Shown: positions 1-14,700, numbered from the stretch's first letter. The stretch is DNA of 64,000 bases from Caulochytrium protostelioides (GCA_003615045.1 ML014130.1:62001-126000), one strand, 5' to 3'. The notes: generated by a model from the sequence alone, not told the origin. Translations and numbers: made by a program.

Positions 1-3000
1 GGACCTGCATGGCGCCCTTCACGTCATTTTCTTTGAAAGACGAACGAAGGCATGGATTGGCCGACAATCGGCATTCGATGGTGGGGAAAGAGCTTCCCGC
101 TGACGAGAAAGACGCATCAGCGACTATGGCCCTCCCGCTGGTGACCTGAGACGCTCTGTCTTTGCTATCCCATCCTCCCGCCCCGGTGTGACTCAGGCGA
201 CGGTGTGACCTTGTGGCCGTGGACATCCTCAGACCGTGCGCAGTGTGCGCCGCGGAGGCATCAGGAGGACGTCTAAAAAAATCAAAAATGCGTAATCCAT
301 TGAGCCGGTATAGGCAGCATCCACGGGTGGCCACCGTATGATGGAACGTGGGCCATGTCGTGCTGTGCCGTGTCCTCCAGTATCGGTCTACACACCCCAC
401 TCAGGGTCGATGACTCAGAGACAACGCGTGGTGCTCATCATCTGCTCGTGTTAGAGTTTGTCTCACTTAATTTTTGCTATCATCACCATGCCGATCGCGG
501 ATTCAACCATCGCTCCAACGAGGTTGACATCGCGCCGATGCGGATGCCGGCCCGTGGGGGGTGCTCTGGCCGCTGCACGGCTCTCGGCAACTGGTTGGCG
601 ATCGAGAATGGGGGGGCGCGATGGTCGCTCATATTTCTCTCACGCCCAACAATAAGGGACACCGCGAGCCTTCAGCCACTCTCGCCTTCCACGCGCCCTC
701 TCTACATCCTGCTTCGGAGACGCGTTCCTTCAGTGGCCTCCTTGCGCAGCACCCCTTTTTATTCCCGGCATTTTGGTCACGACAGGCTAGCCAGACCCTA
801 CTGCTCCCTTCGTGCTGGGACGACACAGCACTCGACGCCACGGGCTGTGGGGCAGCGACGAAGCTAAACAACGCTCCACTCAAGAGAGGTTTTTGGGGCG
901 TGACGGTTGTCATGGTCGCGGAAGGCTGCAACACGGCCGTCATCGTGCCCCGTTGCAGCAAAGGACCTGAATGGCGGCAACATGGGCGGCGGCGCGGCCA
1001 TGAAGGCGCCTTAGCAAGTGCCCCCCCCCTGCGAGGGGTTATCCTTCACCGAGCCTGGTCACCATCATGTGTATATGGAACCGCCGGCAGATATCGGATA
1101 AATCGGCGGTGCTTATCAAAGGGGTCTTGCCCTTCGCATCTGAAGCGAAGCTTGGGCAATCATGTGAGCCAAGACGATAAGTGCATGCACAAGTCACCCG
1201 TGATGTGCCGCATGGAGGCATGGAGGCTGGACATTTGTGGAATTGGGGTCATCAGGCTCTCCGATATTTCAAGAGCAATTTCGAGAATTGTGTTTCTGCA
1301 GTGCCCCGGAGACGATCGGCCGCCGTTGCTGTCGGCGACGCGATAGCGATGAACGCCGCTGGTCCTTGAGCGCCTGCAGCAAAAGAGTTGTAGGACCGCG
1401 TTCAATCTTTCTCCCGCGAGGCCAGCGCTCCCGTGGCGGAGACATCCCACGCGGGGCAGGTCTTGCCGCGTCGGCTGACCATCCGCATCGGGTCCGTATC
1501 ATCGGAAATCGCCCCCCGCCACCCCTGGGGACCGTGCCAACGGTCGTTGTGAGCATACTTTGCAGTCGTCTGCCGTCTGCCGCAGCAGCCGGCACTTGTC
1601 TCTCGTAATTGTTTTTGCGTTGCTTTGCCAGAAAGGGGCGCGAGCCCCGCTTGCCTCTTGCGGCCCCCGTCGCACCTGATTTCTCCCTTTCCCGCCCCCA
1701 CCCCCGACTATGCATCCTTGCGGACGATGCAGACGATGAGATGCGATGGGATGCCTCGCGACGCGACGCGGCGTGCTAAAAGCCAGAGCGAGAGCGACCA
1801 CGACCACTATTTGGTCCAGCGTCAGCAGGTCCTTCTGGCCATCCGGACCCACGGGCCGATGGATGGAAGGAAGCCAGCGCGGTTGCGTGGCGGCGGCCTC
1901 ACGCGTCGTGGCCGCCCACCTTTCCCCACCGCCGCGGTCGACTTTACGTGCAAATGAGCGAATTCGATTTGCCGCTTCGCCGCGGTGCCCTGCGGCCTGG
2001 ACGGGCGTGGCCATGACCATGCACAAGAGGGTTGCCGCGCGGAAAGCCCTGCGGCACAGGTTATGGTGTCTGTGATTACGTCGATAAAAGGAGAGGAAAC
2101 AGCGCGGCCCCGGCGCTGCACTCCCCTTCAGCATCGGCCATCGGCACGGGTTTCTTGGAAACGATTGTGTCAGCACGCCGCCTGGCACGGCAGACACTGT
2201 CCCACTTGAGCGGAAAAGCGGGAAGCATTCGATTGACAAACCCACTTCTGCTCCAAAAACGGAAACACACTAACAAGTGCTTCTCATTGGTGCCGACATG
2301 GGTATATGCATGCGGCTGGTCCCCGTCGAAAGTGTCGTGCAGACGATATTCATGTGGTTCTCCTTCGCAAAGCTGTCCGCCTGAGCGCGGCTGGTCGTCG
2401 CCTAGCGGCACGCGATAAGTCGCCAAAAAAGGAAAACAGGAAAGACGAGACGCGTGGACATTCGCCAATGATGCAATGACCTTTCCTTCGCCATGACCCT
2501 TTGCTGAGCCGGGCTGCCTTTGATCGACGAGCGGTACCCGCACGGTGAGTCAGTGGCAGGCTATGACCATTCGTCCTTCCATTGAGGCACAGGGCCTGCA
2601 TCCTTCTCCAAACACGATGTTTCGACCCTGACTCGATCGTGCGTCGCATGCGTGGCTCCATCCAAATGTTGCAGCAGTGCGTTACAGTGCGTCACAACGT
2701 TAAATGGGAAGCAACTATTTTTGCGGTTCACCCTACCATCTTTTCCGCTAGATGCACGTCGGCCTTCCATACAGGTTGCTATCCGCCGTTCATGCCGGCC
2801 GGCCGCTCCGCTGTCGCGTGGAGGCGTATCTTGCCGCCACCGGTGCCGCCCCGCTCTTGCTCACCAAGACGGACTGTATCGACTCCTGTTCACTCGTCTC
2901 GTGGTGTTTGTCCTGCGGATCTTGCCGCTCGACCACCACGTGCCGCCACCCGGGCTTTTACCGCCTGCCGTAGCCACCGCAGGCTATCGTCGCTGCCATC

Positions 3001-6000
3001 ACTGCCACTGCAGTCATTCTGTAGGACCATACATCGTGGCCACGCGATCGCTGACACACACGCAGGCGTGCTAAATCATCCTCCATTTGTGGTCACCAGG
3101 ACACGACCGCTGGCCAATCAGGCGACCAGTTCTCGATCTACGCCCTCGTCAGCTCACACACGACACAGCGCCGAGCAGCCGGCCTCGGCTGCCGAGTCTA
3201 CCGTCCACGCCGGGTCCTCTCGTCATCCTTTTGTCAGTATCTTCGCGCCTTTAAAGGAGGCGGGAATCTCTGCGCAACATTGGAGATCCTGATCGCGTCC
3301 AGATCCACCAGGCCGGTCCATCTCTGACAACGCCCCTCTCTGTCGTATTCCTTCGACCTGGCGGATGAAGTGCGCCACTTGACGCATCCTGCAATAGAAG
3401 ACCCGCCCCATCCCCGTCCACGTGTGATCACGAGGAGCGGTCCCTCCCACCCATTTCGCTTTTCCTTCTTTGAGTTCGTGACTTAGATTGGCCTCGATTT
3501 CAAGTAAGGTAGGTAATGTTTTTTTTTGTTTCTTATTCGTTGTTTGCTGCCTGAAAATGGTGAATGCGTCTGCCCTATCGAGGTAGAAGCTGTTTGTTTG
3601 CTCGACAAGATGTGGTGTCGTGTCTGGTCGAACCAATGTGGTGTTGGAAAACGTCTGATGCACTGGGCATCCTCGCCTCCTTGATGTGTGGCAACATCGC
3701 CCTGCCATCGCACGTGGACCCGCTGTTGGGGCCGACCATCGTCGCCCGTCTCGCTGAAATCTCCTGCCGCCCGCGCCGCCTTCTGGCGTGCTGCAGATCA
3801 TTCCGCTACTGGTTCGTGCTCTCGTTCGACCCTTGAACTGCGACACTCGTCGCGTAAGCCAAACTCATATCAGAAGCTGTGCGCTTCGCTGATCACCGAT
3901 GTGTCTTGACCTCTGCTCGTGCGCTCGTGCGCTTGAGCTCTCTCGAGTCCATAAAAGTAGCCATCGTCTTCGAGTCGCCGTACCGTGTTTTCTGAACTCA
4001 GATTGCTAGCCGGACATCGGGGCTGCTCGTTGCCGCAATCAACAGGACGAGGGACGGCGTCCAGCTGACGGAACCGACCCTAGCTCTGGCATCCACAGGA
4101 CCCCTGGACCTCGGCCGCGCAACCCGTGCTTGTGGGGTCGCATCCTTCATCACTGCATCGCATGCATTCCCAAGGACCTAGAATTCCGGACACGTTTCGC
4201 GTCCATGGCCCCTTATTGTTGGACCCCTGCGAAGAAAGCCATGAGCGCCATTTTCGCGCTCACGGGCTGTCCCTAAGAGCCACGCAGTACCCCGGTGGAT
4301 GAGCATGCCGCTCCTTCGAGCTGGATGCGGTGGCCTGACCTGCCACTGGCAATTTCTGCTGCAAGGTGGTATTCACTTCGAGGGGTGCATCATAAAAAGG
4401 TGCCGGCTCGTCCACCGTGGCAGACGCTGTTTTCGGGTGACTTTTTTCGCCTCCAAATCCTTCCGTCGAAGACTAAAGCAGCCCGAGAAAATAATGTCCT
4501 ACGAGCGCGAACTCCACCGGGCGCTGTTACGGGGGCGACCGCTGCCTCCGCAGTCAGCGTCGAGCGCGACTTAAGCTGTTCTGACACGACAACGAGGCAA
4601 GAGCATCCTTCGTAGCCCATCGTTCATTCCTCCGACTGCGTGAGAAAGAATGAATCATGCCGGTGACCGTCACTGAGCACCTGATGTCTACGCGATGCCC
4701 CGCGCTCGCGCATGCCCGCCCCCCCTCTGCTGGCCTTTGTCGCCACCGCAGCGATTCTGGAAGGGGTGCCGCTGTCGCCCTCTCACGACCATGTGTCAGT
4801 GCCCCCCGCTCGCCTCGTCACCATTCAGGTCACCATTCATTGGGTTCCGCCATGTTCTGTTCGAGGAGCGCTTTTTCGGGCTGATTGACTGACACGCTGC
4901 TGACTGGCAGGCCACTGCATCCCCGAAGCGCTGGTGTCTCCTTCCGCCACTTCGAGCTTCCATGCCCGCTGCTGCGTCCATCCATGGACCAGCGTTGCCG
5001 GTTTTCCGGAGTTGCTCGGTCGCCTGGTCTGTCGGCTTGGCCCGCCCTTCCTTTCTCGACGGCTATCGCACGCACGGTGGAAGTCCCACACACGCCGATG
5101 CAGCGCACCATTCGCCTGCCTTCAGGCTCTCGCTTCTAGCGATTGTTAGACCGAGACGTGTCCGGCCAACGGGAGCTGCACACCATCGGTGCGAATCTCG
5201 CAGCCGTATGGCAATCGGGGGTGGCCCGGCAATGGGCATGCCAGTGGTGGGGGCGCCGAGACAACCGGAAGGTATCTAGGCGCATCCATCGGCTGGCCAG
5301 CAGAGTTCTTGAGAGTCCCGGACGCGTGTCGACGTCTCGTGTCGTCTTCGCAGGCGCCTTTTCCCGATTGCTCGCTCCCTTCCGCGATGGCAGCTCCAAG
5401 CGTCTGCAGGTGGCCTGCAGGGCTCGTTCGGCAGGTCAGGTTCTCTGCCGGGTTCGAGTACACCTCACCAGGACGTGCATCCAGGCTTGTATGCGTTCAA
5501 CGCTGTGGAGCTTCGACCCTTTCCCGCGCTCACGGGGCGGAGGCTTGGCGTTCTTCTTCAGTCCTTCCATCTTGCGCTCCGGAGGGTAGGTGGCGGGTGG
5601 CCGGGTCATGGGAAAGGCGGATGGGTATCCCGCCAGCGTCGCGCCCTCGCCCACATGCCTCCACAGGAATGCGACGCGTGCCCACTGTCTGGATGTGCTG
5701 CACAGCGCGGACGAGGCGGCCCGAGGTTGCCAGCGCGCCTTTCCTTCCTTCCTTTCTTCCTGCGCCGGCCGCGTCGACGGCCTCGGGCAGCCGTGCGAGG
5801 CTTGACAAGTCTTTCTTTCACTTTCTGCCACCGCTGCTCTCCATGCTTTGAGCTGTTGTCGCGTGTGCCACCTTCCTGCCATCGACCGGGTCCCGCTGTC
5901 GGTCGACTCGCACGAAAGTAGGAGATGTGGCAGGAAAGCAGGCCGTGAGAAGCGAAGGCGGCGCAAGCGGCGTCAGCCCGGGGCACCGCGCATGGGGAGA

Positions 6001-7900
6001 GGCCCGAGGTTCCGGGCAATGACTTAGGCACTGTGTGCGCTGTTGGAAGCTTCCTGTCGTGATTCCCGCTTTGGTGTTGGTTGGCCGCGTCAGTCGGGGG
6101 CAGCTGGGGGCTGTTACGGGGGGAGCCCGCGGTGGGGGCTGCGGGTTCGTTAACGGAAGGAGGTTTCCCCATGGCCACCCCCTGATGCTAACCCCCCCGC
6201 CGCGCATCGCTTCGGTTCGCATGGAGAGCTCATGCCATCAGGCCTGAATGCATCCGAGTGGCAGCCGCCCTCCTCCGTGAGGCAGCGACGCGGTTGCGGC
6301 ATCGCCCCCAGTGGACGGCGTGGACCGGCCTCGTCGTTACCTGCGGGCTCCGAGGCCCTCCGTCCACTGCTGGGACCACCCGAGCTTTTTGCTGGCCCTC
6401 CACCGCCGTCGTCATCCACCGCTGATGCCAGGATCGAAGGAGCGGCCCAGTCGCCGCGACGCGCGTCGGCTGAGCGTTGTGTGGAAGGATGGCCCACAGT
6501 GGCATGAAGGTGTGAGCAATCCACACCGGTAGGACTCGGAAGGCCGTCGGCAGCGAAGCCCGCGACACGTCCCCGCGCCTCCCTGGGCGGAGCATCCCTG
6601 GCATAGAGCCACTCACATCGGTCGACCGATCCGGCATCACGGGCCGACCGTGTCGACTACACGCGGAACGGCGGCATCGCGTTGTCCTCTGAGTTTCAAA
6701 CACCATTGACACAGCGTCCTCGGCCGACGACGGGTCCTCCGTGCACGCCTCACGCGGTGGCCGAGTCATCGCTCCCGCTCGCCACCCGCCACGAATGGCG
6801 ACCCAGGTTCGGGCATTCGGCCATGTGCCGCTTTGTCATACGCCATCCCAAGTTTACCCGTCGTGCATCGCCTCAGCGTCGGAAAAGGCGGTGGGCGGTG
6901 CGCCGTGTGCTAGCGGGCGTAGTTGCCGGCCACGGCCACGCATGTTTGGAAGCCATCGTCCCGCTCCATCCATGGCGGCTTGCCTCCAGGCGGTCCCTGT
7001 CGGTCGCTGCCGCGCGTGCGTGCGTGCGATGACCCGGCTCGTGTGCCACGCTTGTCGGTATGCGGGCGTTATGTCGGAGCCAAGCGGGGCCTCCACTGCT
7101 CACATGAAGCTAGCGCGCGGGGCTAGGGAGGCCTCCGAATTCACCCCAGTGTTTCGAAGCTCCGGCTGGGGTTCCTTTCGGCGCCGAGCGCGCCATCGAC
7201 GGGTAGGCCGTCGTCCACCGCCCCTGCCGGACGGGTCGCCACGTATGCGAGTAGCTACCCCTGTTTGAACGATCAATGGTCGTCGTGGCACGTCTGAGGC
7301 GGAGGGAAGGAAGAGAAACGTAACAGCAGCAGCGGCAACCCCGAATAAGAGCCCGCGGCCGCACGATCCCCCCTCTCTTCGCCGCCGTCACGGTGGCCCA
7401 TCGGTCCATAGCCTGGACTCTAGTCTCGCTTGACGCTGGCCAGGCCTGGCCATGACCCCATGACGCTGGCCATGACCCTACTCGATGGCGGTCGCGGTGC
7501 ACCCATCCCTTGCTTCTCTCCCGTTCCGAGGGGCTCCCCGCCGGCACACACGATGCCTCTGACCATTCAGCGGTGTAGGTGCTTGTGAGCCTGTGGCGCA
7601 GACGACTCACCTGCGGAACCGCCGCCGGCGAACGACGTCGGCGGCGGCCGAGAGACAGAGCTTGCGATCCTTCCGATTCGCCCCGCTCGTTGTGCCGCGG
7701 GGGGCGCGGAAGCAGGCCCCGGGGGCGCGCGCGGCTAGTCGATGGGCCGGCAGAGCCCGAGGCAGAGCCCGAGCCGGTCTCGCCTGCCGGTCTCGCCTGC
7801 CGGTCCCGCCGTCGTGCTGGTCACTTGCTGGTCTCGTGCTGGCGTGGGCCCGACATGACACGGACTTCACACGTCGGCATTTTCAGCGACGACTGGGACC
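1..7900. other. gene-free region, left part
   Basis: No open frame here gives a protein I recognise, and none shows the third-position G/C preference that marks the real genes further right. The longest frames (for example 1499-2245 on the minus strand and 5189-5851 on the plus strand) read as arginine-, proline- and serine-rich noise of the kind GC-rich non-coding DNA gives. Local features are minor: short direct repeats near 7440-7490 and 7780-7810, and pyrimidine tracts near 5740-5760. I see no rRNA, tRNA or transposon signature. Short exons of an intron-rich gene cannot be excluded. Confidence 0.5.
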
Positions 7901-10900
7901 ATTCGGACGGATTCCTGTGTTTGACTCACATTCCTGTTATCGTACTCTGATTGTTGTTTTCTGATGCCTGCGATCAACGATGTTGATCGTGATGATGACG
8001 CGCATATGTGGATGCTTCCGCGTTAATTCAAATGACATGCTTATCATGCGTACTATGACATGCCTGGCCGCACGATGCTCCTTACGCCCGACGACTGCCA
8101 CACGCGTGTCCCATCTTTCGACGGTCATATCTGGCTTGACGGTCCAACTGGAATGCACTGACATTGTCGTTTCACCCGCCTGTCCATCGTCTGACACGAC
8201 CATTACTTGATTAACTCGGCATATGGATACCTAACTCTGCACCACTCCTCGCCATGACCTTGTCGCCTCACGATACCTGTGCTCTTTTTCTACCTTAATG
8301 GTTCACCGCTGTGGATGTCCTATTCTTTTCCTTTTGGCTGTTTCTGATGGTTCGACGCCCATTTGACTTTTGCTGATCCTTCCTTGTCTTGCTCGGAACT
8401 ACATACCATTCGCCCGAATTTCTCAACGACCACATTCACCCGGCATTTGAACCTAATCTTCACTATCGGACATTGCATTCGTCACCACCCATCGCCGCCG
8501 TCTTCCACTGTTGGACCCACACCCGTCGACGTCGGCCGATATCACTTCTCTGGTTCGGTTGCTGAATATGCGACTTGTTTTGTTTTGACCTTTTTCCGAC
8601 AACGAACCGCATGGGACATTGATGTCCCTGCTCGTTATCACATTCTCTCATTACTATCTCGCGTCAACTGGATCCGACCGTCGACGGCGCCCGCGTCTGT
8701 TGATGTTTTTCGTGCTGGCCTGTCTCGGTTCTTCTGGATCTTGCTGCCATTCCCCTGGCCGGCGTTCTCAATGGATTGGCTACCTGCTGGTCAAACGCTG
8801 CCACCCCTATGCCGCTTGATGATTCGGTTGTTTCTTTCGGTGACTTTTCATTTCGATTTCAAGGACGATTTGCTTCCCTGACCCTTCGGCACTCGCCGTT
8901 TCCGATTCCATTGATCGTCGCGCACCGATCTGAATGACGGCGGCCACTCATGCCCTGAATTCTCTCTCTGTCATTTGACGCTCCCTTTTCCGCCGCGGCT
9001 TAACGGGCCCCATTTGCACGTGACCCCTGGTCCGTTTTTGTGATTCTGGGGCGATGATTAGCCAAGCGCGATCGCCACCTCTCGCCGACCCATCACGCTT
9101 GAAACGACCACGCTGCTTTCGCAGCGTCGATATACAGGGTGCTCTTCTGACGGCTATCGTCGCGTTTTTACATGCCGTATGCTATCTGGTTAAATAAGCC
9201 GACCCAGCTCCGTTTGCTCTTTCCTTTTTCCTGCTGCTCGGGGGCTTGGGGGGACGTTTGGTCGTCCAGACGAGACCCGGCCTATCCATAATCCGCTGAC
9301 GTAACGCGGTTTTGCGTCTCTTGCAGTTTGCAAAGCCGCTGTGCATTACCTTTTCATGACGCGACGACCGGCCTCTTTACCAGAGGTTGGTCCTTTCCGC
9401 ACCCTGCCGCGGCTCACGCGTGATTGCGCGTAGCTTTTGAGGGTTCCGCGTGCTCTGGTCTCCCCCTTAGTCTTTTTTCTGACGGTGCTGCACATGCTCG
9501 CAGATTCGGATGTCATTTGGTGTGTTTGCGTCCCGCATCGTTTTCTTCACCTCCCCGCATCACCGTTGACTTGAAAACGTGCACGTGGGCTTACTGTGCT
9601 ATGCTGACAGGCCCCTGCCACCTCTGTTGAGGTACAGGTCGGGGCATTGGGTTCTTATATCCAACCAGTTTTTCCTTAACGAAGCCCGTGTTTCGTTATT
9701 TTGAGTGACATTTTGAGTTGACACCCTCATCTGTCTTGGTCTTCCTCTGGCCAGGCAACGCCAGCCCCTCGCTGTGGTGGTCGTGATCAAGCGACGTTAC
9801 GGGCCATCTCAGCGTGGGCCACGAGTGCATACGCGCCGGTTCTTGCTGGTCTGGACCCGATCCGGCTCTTCATGTGTGAGGTTTGTCGCTCTACGCAACG
9901 ACTCTCTTTTACCGACACACTGGGGCCCTCGTTTTTTTTTTCCAGCTGGTGGCACATTTGGCGCCTTTTCTCAATCAGCCTTGTGGAGAACTCGTCCCGA
10001 TAGCACTCATCCTACATCATTACTGTTAAGCGGTGCCGTGTCGCTGCTGGGGCATCGATCCGAGTTCGATTGACAACGTTGCTCTTACGGGTCCGCGTCC
10101 CCACAACAGAACTTGCCTGAAGGGGCATTTTGGGTGGATCGCTGACTGTTCACCCCCATCCTTCCCCCGTCTGTCGCTAGTGACTCAGGGAGCGGGTGAA
10201 AAAGGAAAAACACACGAAAACAACAAAGACAAGGCAGCTGCTCTTTTGGGTTACGTCTTGCTTGGCAAGCCGAGTCGCGCGAATTCCGCTGTTGGCCTGG
10301 CTGTCATCTCCCAAACAACCCTGGATACAGCTCAGTTCAACGCTAGCTTGCCTTCGACATTCTCGCCTCGTCCTGCGCCTTACGTGACGCCTAGGTTTGT
10401 ATTTTCCCGGGATACCCCTCCTCGGTAGCAGGGGCCCGACGGGCTTGCTGGCGAGATCGTCACATCATAGTGCACAAAGAAAGCGTGAGAGCTATAACTC
10501 ACATCATTCTGTCTCGCAACTACGTGGTGCCTTCGGTTGTCAAGACACGCATCATAGAATCATAACACCACGGCACTCTCCCTCACTCCGTGTCTCACTG
10601 TCGATTTCCCCGTTCTGTTACGGTTTTTACGTATACGAAAGCTGCGGCGATTTTCTTTACCCCTCATCGCCTTGCGTGCCCTCATCCTGCAGAAAACGCC
10701 TTCCTCTCCTCCTCGCTTGAGTCCTTCTATAAACGAGTCGGGAACGTAACGGTGTGCCGAGCTGTATCAGTAAGCAGCACGGTCCGCGTCTTGTTGACCC
10801 GACTCCTTCCCTGCTCCTTGACACGAGGGCAGCGCGGTGGTTGGTGATCGAAGAAACATCAACATACACCCGAGACACCCATCCGCGCGTGCAGCATATA

Positions 10901-11719
10901 CGGACATCCTTCACGGTCACTGATCTGCAGCGTGACGTTTTTGTTCACCTATCCAACGTTACGGTGCTGCGTGAACGCTACCTTTGTTCCATTCCCTTTT
11001 CCGGAAAACTCGGTAGGTCATTAGACTTTTTTCTTTAGGGTCCCACACAGAAACGCTCCGGCTTGATCCTTCCTTCCATTTTCACCTTCGAATCGTCCAT
11101 ATTTTGCCGGTCCCCTGGCCGACGTCTCTCCGATTCGTCTCGCTTCTCCTTTTCCCCCGCTCCTGTGTCGCTTCTCTGTCCCGGTGCGATTTCTGCCTCT
11201 CCATTCTCTCCCTCCTACGCTTCACGGGCTTCTGTTGTTGGATCCACAGCCGGCCAGACTCGGTCTGATTGCTGTCTGGCGCAACACGACGTGGCGCCTC
11301 CGCCTCCTTCCTTCCCGGTCGATTCCCCGGCCTGGTCTTCCCCTCACTGGGCGAGCCCCGACGCGACGCAACCGGTGGCAAGTGCTGTCATCGCGCGACA
11401 ACGCGGCCAGGCTCGCATCAGGTTCGGTCGCTCTTCTGGATTTATCTTTTCCCCACCTTTCCTCTCTTGTTTCTTTTTGGGCCTCGTATTTTCGCGTCCA
11501 CGCTCCGGGGGGTTCCCCTCCGGCATAGCCGGCGTCGATCTGGCGGCATTGACACAGCTCTGGCCGCCGTGCTAGCCGTCTTCGAAGTGGGTTGTGTGTA
11601 CCACTCGTTGGGTCTACCCTACCGCGTCACAAGTTCGTGCTCGTCGCTTGTTGTCGTCGCCACTTGTTGACGGTCGTTTTGGGGTTTCACGCCAGCCTCC
11701 TTCTCGCATCATCTTCGCC
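7901..11719 (+). other. pyrimidine-rich, gene-free stretch upstream of the Abp2-like gene
   Basis: The + strand is markedly T- and C-rich and A-poor for almost 4 kb. In 8281-8400, for instance, T is roughly four times as common as A. No frame looks like a conserved protein. The asymmetry continues to the start codon at 11720. It could be a very long 5' leader or promoter of the Abp2-like gene, a non-coding transcript, or chromosomal structure such as a centromere-flanking region. The sequence alone does not decide. Confidence 0.45.
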
Positions 11720-14700
11720 ATGACGTCTGCTGATGATGCCGCGGCTGCTTCGGCGGCGACAGCATCGGTAATGTCCGACCATTACTTGGACGGGACCATG
11801 GATGGAAATGATCAGAAACACGCTGACCCTCGTGGCGGCGACATGGCGTATAACGCGATCAGCGGTAACGGCAGCGTCAATGCGGCTGAAACCGGCAGCC
11901 TGAGTGGCAGTGGACGCGGCAGTTATGGCCGTAGCGGGAGTGCGAGCGGAAGTGTGAGCGTCAGCGGTAGCGGCTCGAGCAGCAGCGGCCATGGGAAAGG
12001 AAGTAACGGCGAAGAAGCGCACGACGACCCGTCTGTGCGATTGAATACACTCGCGCCCATGCAGGGTCGACATGCGTCTTCGATGCCGTCGCAGCGTGCT
12101 CGAAGTAGCACCTCGAAGCCGAGCAACAGCAACAACCGTAGCAGCAGCAGTGTGGCGCTTCATCGTGCCTCAACCGCGGGTGAACCATCATTGGACACGC
12201 GCCGGTTTAGTTTAGAATCCAGCGTGCCGCTCCTGAAGGATCGCCGTCCCTCGGGCTCAACGCTGCGGCCGATCTCTTGGGATGCCGCGGCAGCTGCATC
12301 GGCCGCTAATCGGCCCCACCCCGTGTCGGAGCTTCCCTATAGCGCGATGAACGCGGCCTCGCCGGCGCGCACAGCGTCGGGCGCGACCGGGTTATCACAG
12401 CTCCCTGGCCATGCTTTGATGACTTACCCTTCGCTCTCTTCCTCCGCCGCCGCGACCGCTGCCGCCCATCACTGCCCCGCGTCGACTACCCCCACCGACG
12501 CCTTCGGTCGGCTTTCGGCCGGATCCCATCGACTGGAAGACGGATCAGCTCCGGATGCGGCGGCGGCCGCGACGACCGGATCGTTGGGTTCGCCGTCCCC
12601 CGTGCCCCTCTCCTCCCCCCGACTGCCGCCGTTGGCCGCGCATGGACCCCATCCGGGCTATGCCACGGGACCGCTGCCTGACCGCGGCGTCCGTGATGGG
12701 GAACCGCCAACGCCAAGCCGACATGACTATGGCACCCCTTCGCCCTCGCTCGTGATACCACTGGAGCACCAGCAACAGCAGGGTGCGGCCCTTGCAGTGT
12801 CGTCGCAGGATCACCCGTCGGCTCCGCCGCATGCGCATCCATCAGATTCATCGCCGTCACATGGCAGTCATGGCTATGTAACGCATCCGGCTTACGCCGA
12901 CGCCTTCGTCCGTCATCGTAGCGTGCCCTTCAAGCCGCTGCATGTGCACGAGACCGACCCGACATCGCTGGAAGCGTCCGGATTGGCGGGAGTTGGTTCA
13001 GTGGGGCGCAGTGGCGCTACTCCGGACGGGGATGTTCTGCTGGGACAGCCAGCATCGTTGAGCGCTGCTGACCCGAATGTCACCGGGCAATGCTATGAGG
13101 TAGAATCGGGCGGATCGGGCCACGGCGCCACGGCCCACGAGACATATGAGGCCTCTTTCCCGCCCCATATGCCCGGCGATTTCCAAGGTCGACACAGCTC
13201 TTTGACTCAAGACGTGGCGCATCCCGCTTTGGTGCTGCCGTACTATCCGCACGCGTCGTCTCATCCGCATCCGCATCCGCATCCGCATCCGCATCCGCAT
13301 CCGCATCCGCGTGCGCATGCCGATGCGAACTCGCATCCGCAAACGCCACCGCCCAATCGGCATGCATCGGCGCATGCGTCCCAGTCCGCGCTAGATACCG
13401 GATTGCGTTATCTCGAGCAAGGTGGGGATGCTTATACCACCGATAGCGGCAGTGGAAGCGGAAGCGGAAGCGGCCGTGGCCTCCGCAACAGCGGCGGCGG
13501 TGGCGCAAGGCATGGCGGCGACCCCAATCAGGGGGCCACGTATCCCTTGCCATTGCATCGACGTTCTTCGCAGCAGCATAGCACATCAGGGCATTCACCG
13601 GCATCTTACATCTTTAGACCCGAAGCAGGTTTACGCGAGGGATATCCTCCATCAGGTGCGGGTGCTCATAGCCCCGTAAGCAGCGATACGAGCGGAGCCC
13701 CCCATGGCGGCCACGCTTCTGCTCACGGCCGCCGGTTGGTCGGCCCTCATTCGCATGGGCATCCGTCACACCCCGCACACCCCTCACAGCATTCACATGC
13801 ACACCTCTACCACCGACAGGCTCGTGTGCATGACCACCAGCCTGCCCATTACCTCCACCAAGATATTCCTAGTGACCACGCCGATGCTCGACGGGCATCG
13901 CCGTCATCCGCGCCACCGAGCCAGGGCCCGGACCAGGGCCTGAACCAGGGACAAAGCCCAAGTCATGGCGCCAACCACGGACCAGATCTTGATAATCGAG
14001 GTCAAAGCCAAGGCCTGGGCGTGGGCCAGGACGTGCTGCTCACGGCGGAGTACTCGGTGGCACCGCGGATGCGACGCGCCTCGGCGTCGAACTCCCTCAA
14101 GATGGAAGGCGATGCGGTCGGCGTGGACTCTTTTGAGTTCCAGCGCGATTACGTCACGTTCCTGCGTGCGTTCCATCACTTATTTGTCCGGCCGGCCTCG
14201 ACGTCCTCGTTGTCCGACTATCCTATCGGGCTTGGCAGCAGCGCAGGCGACAAGAGCACTGCATCTCATGGACGCGACGCGCATCACAGTGGTTCCCACA
14301 AAGGGTCGACCAAACAAACAGGGTGCATGCTGTCCCTTTCGCAGCACCTGACCAAGTTCCTGACGCCCTTTAAGGTGCATCACCAGTCGTTTCGCGTTGG
14401 CGATCTTTATGATCTTATGACTCCGGCACCCACGTCCGCGTCTGCTTCAGCTTCGGGCTATCAGGCGATGCCATCGGCTCCGGGTAGTGCAAAGGAGGGC
14501 ACTGGTTCAGCCTCAGCCGCCTTCTCGTCCCACTCTTCCTTGCCAGTGTTCTGGGCCGCAAACTCAGGCAATACGGGCCCTGGCTCGCAGCTCAAGACGT
14601 GGTCAGCGCTCGCGCGCCAGCTTGGTTTCGATCCGAGCAAAGCCACGAGTATTAGCTGGCGGATGAAGCGATGGATGGAGGCGCACCATATTGGTCCGTT

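Noticed and set aside
1499-2245. 248-codon minus-strand frame in the left gene-free region
   Set aside because: Arg/His/Pro/Ala-rich, no coding bias, no family resemblance.
3620-3650. GGTTCGACC on the minus strand resembling a tRNA B box
   Set aside because: The flanking 5-bp T stem does not pair and no cloverleaf can be drawn.
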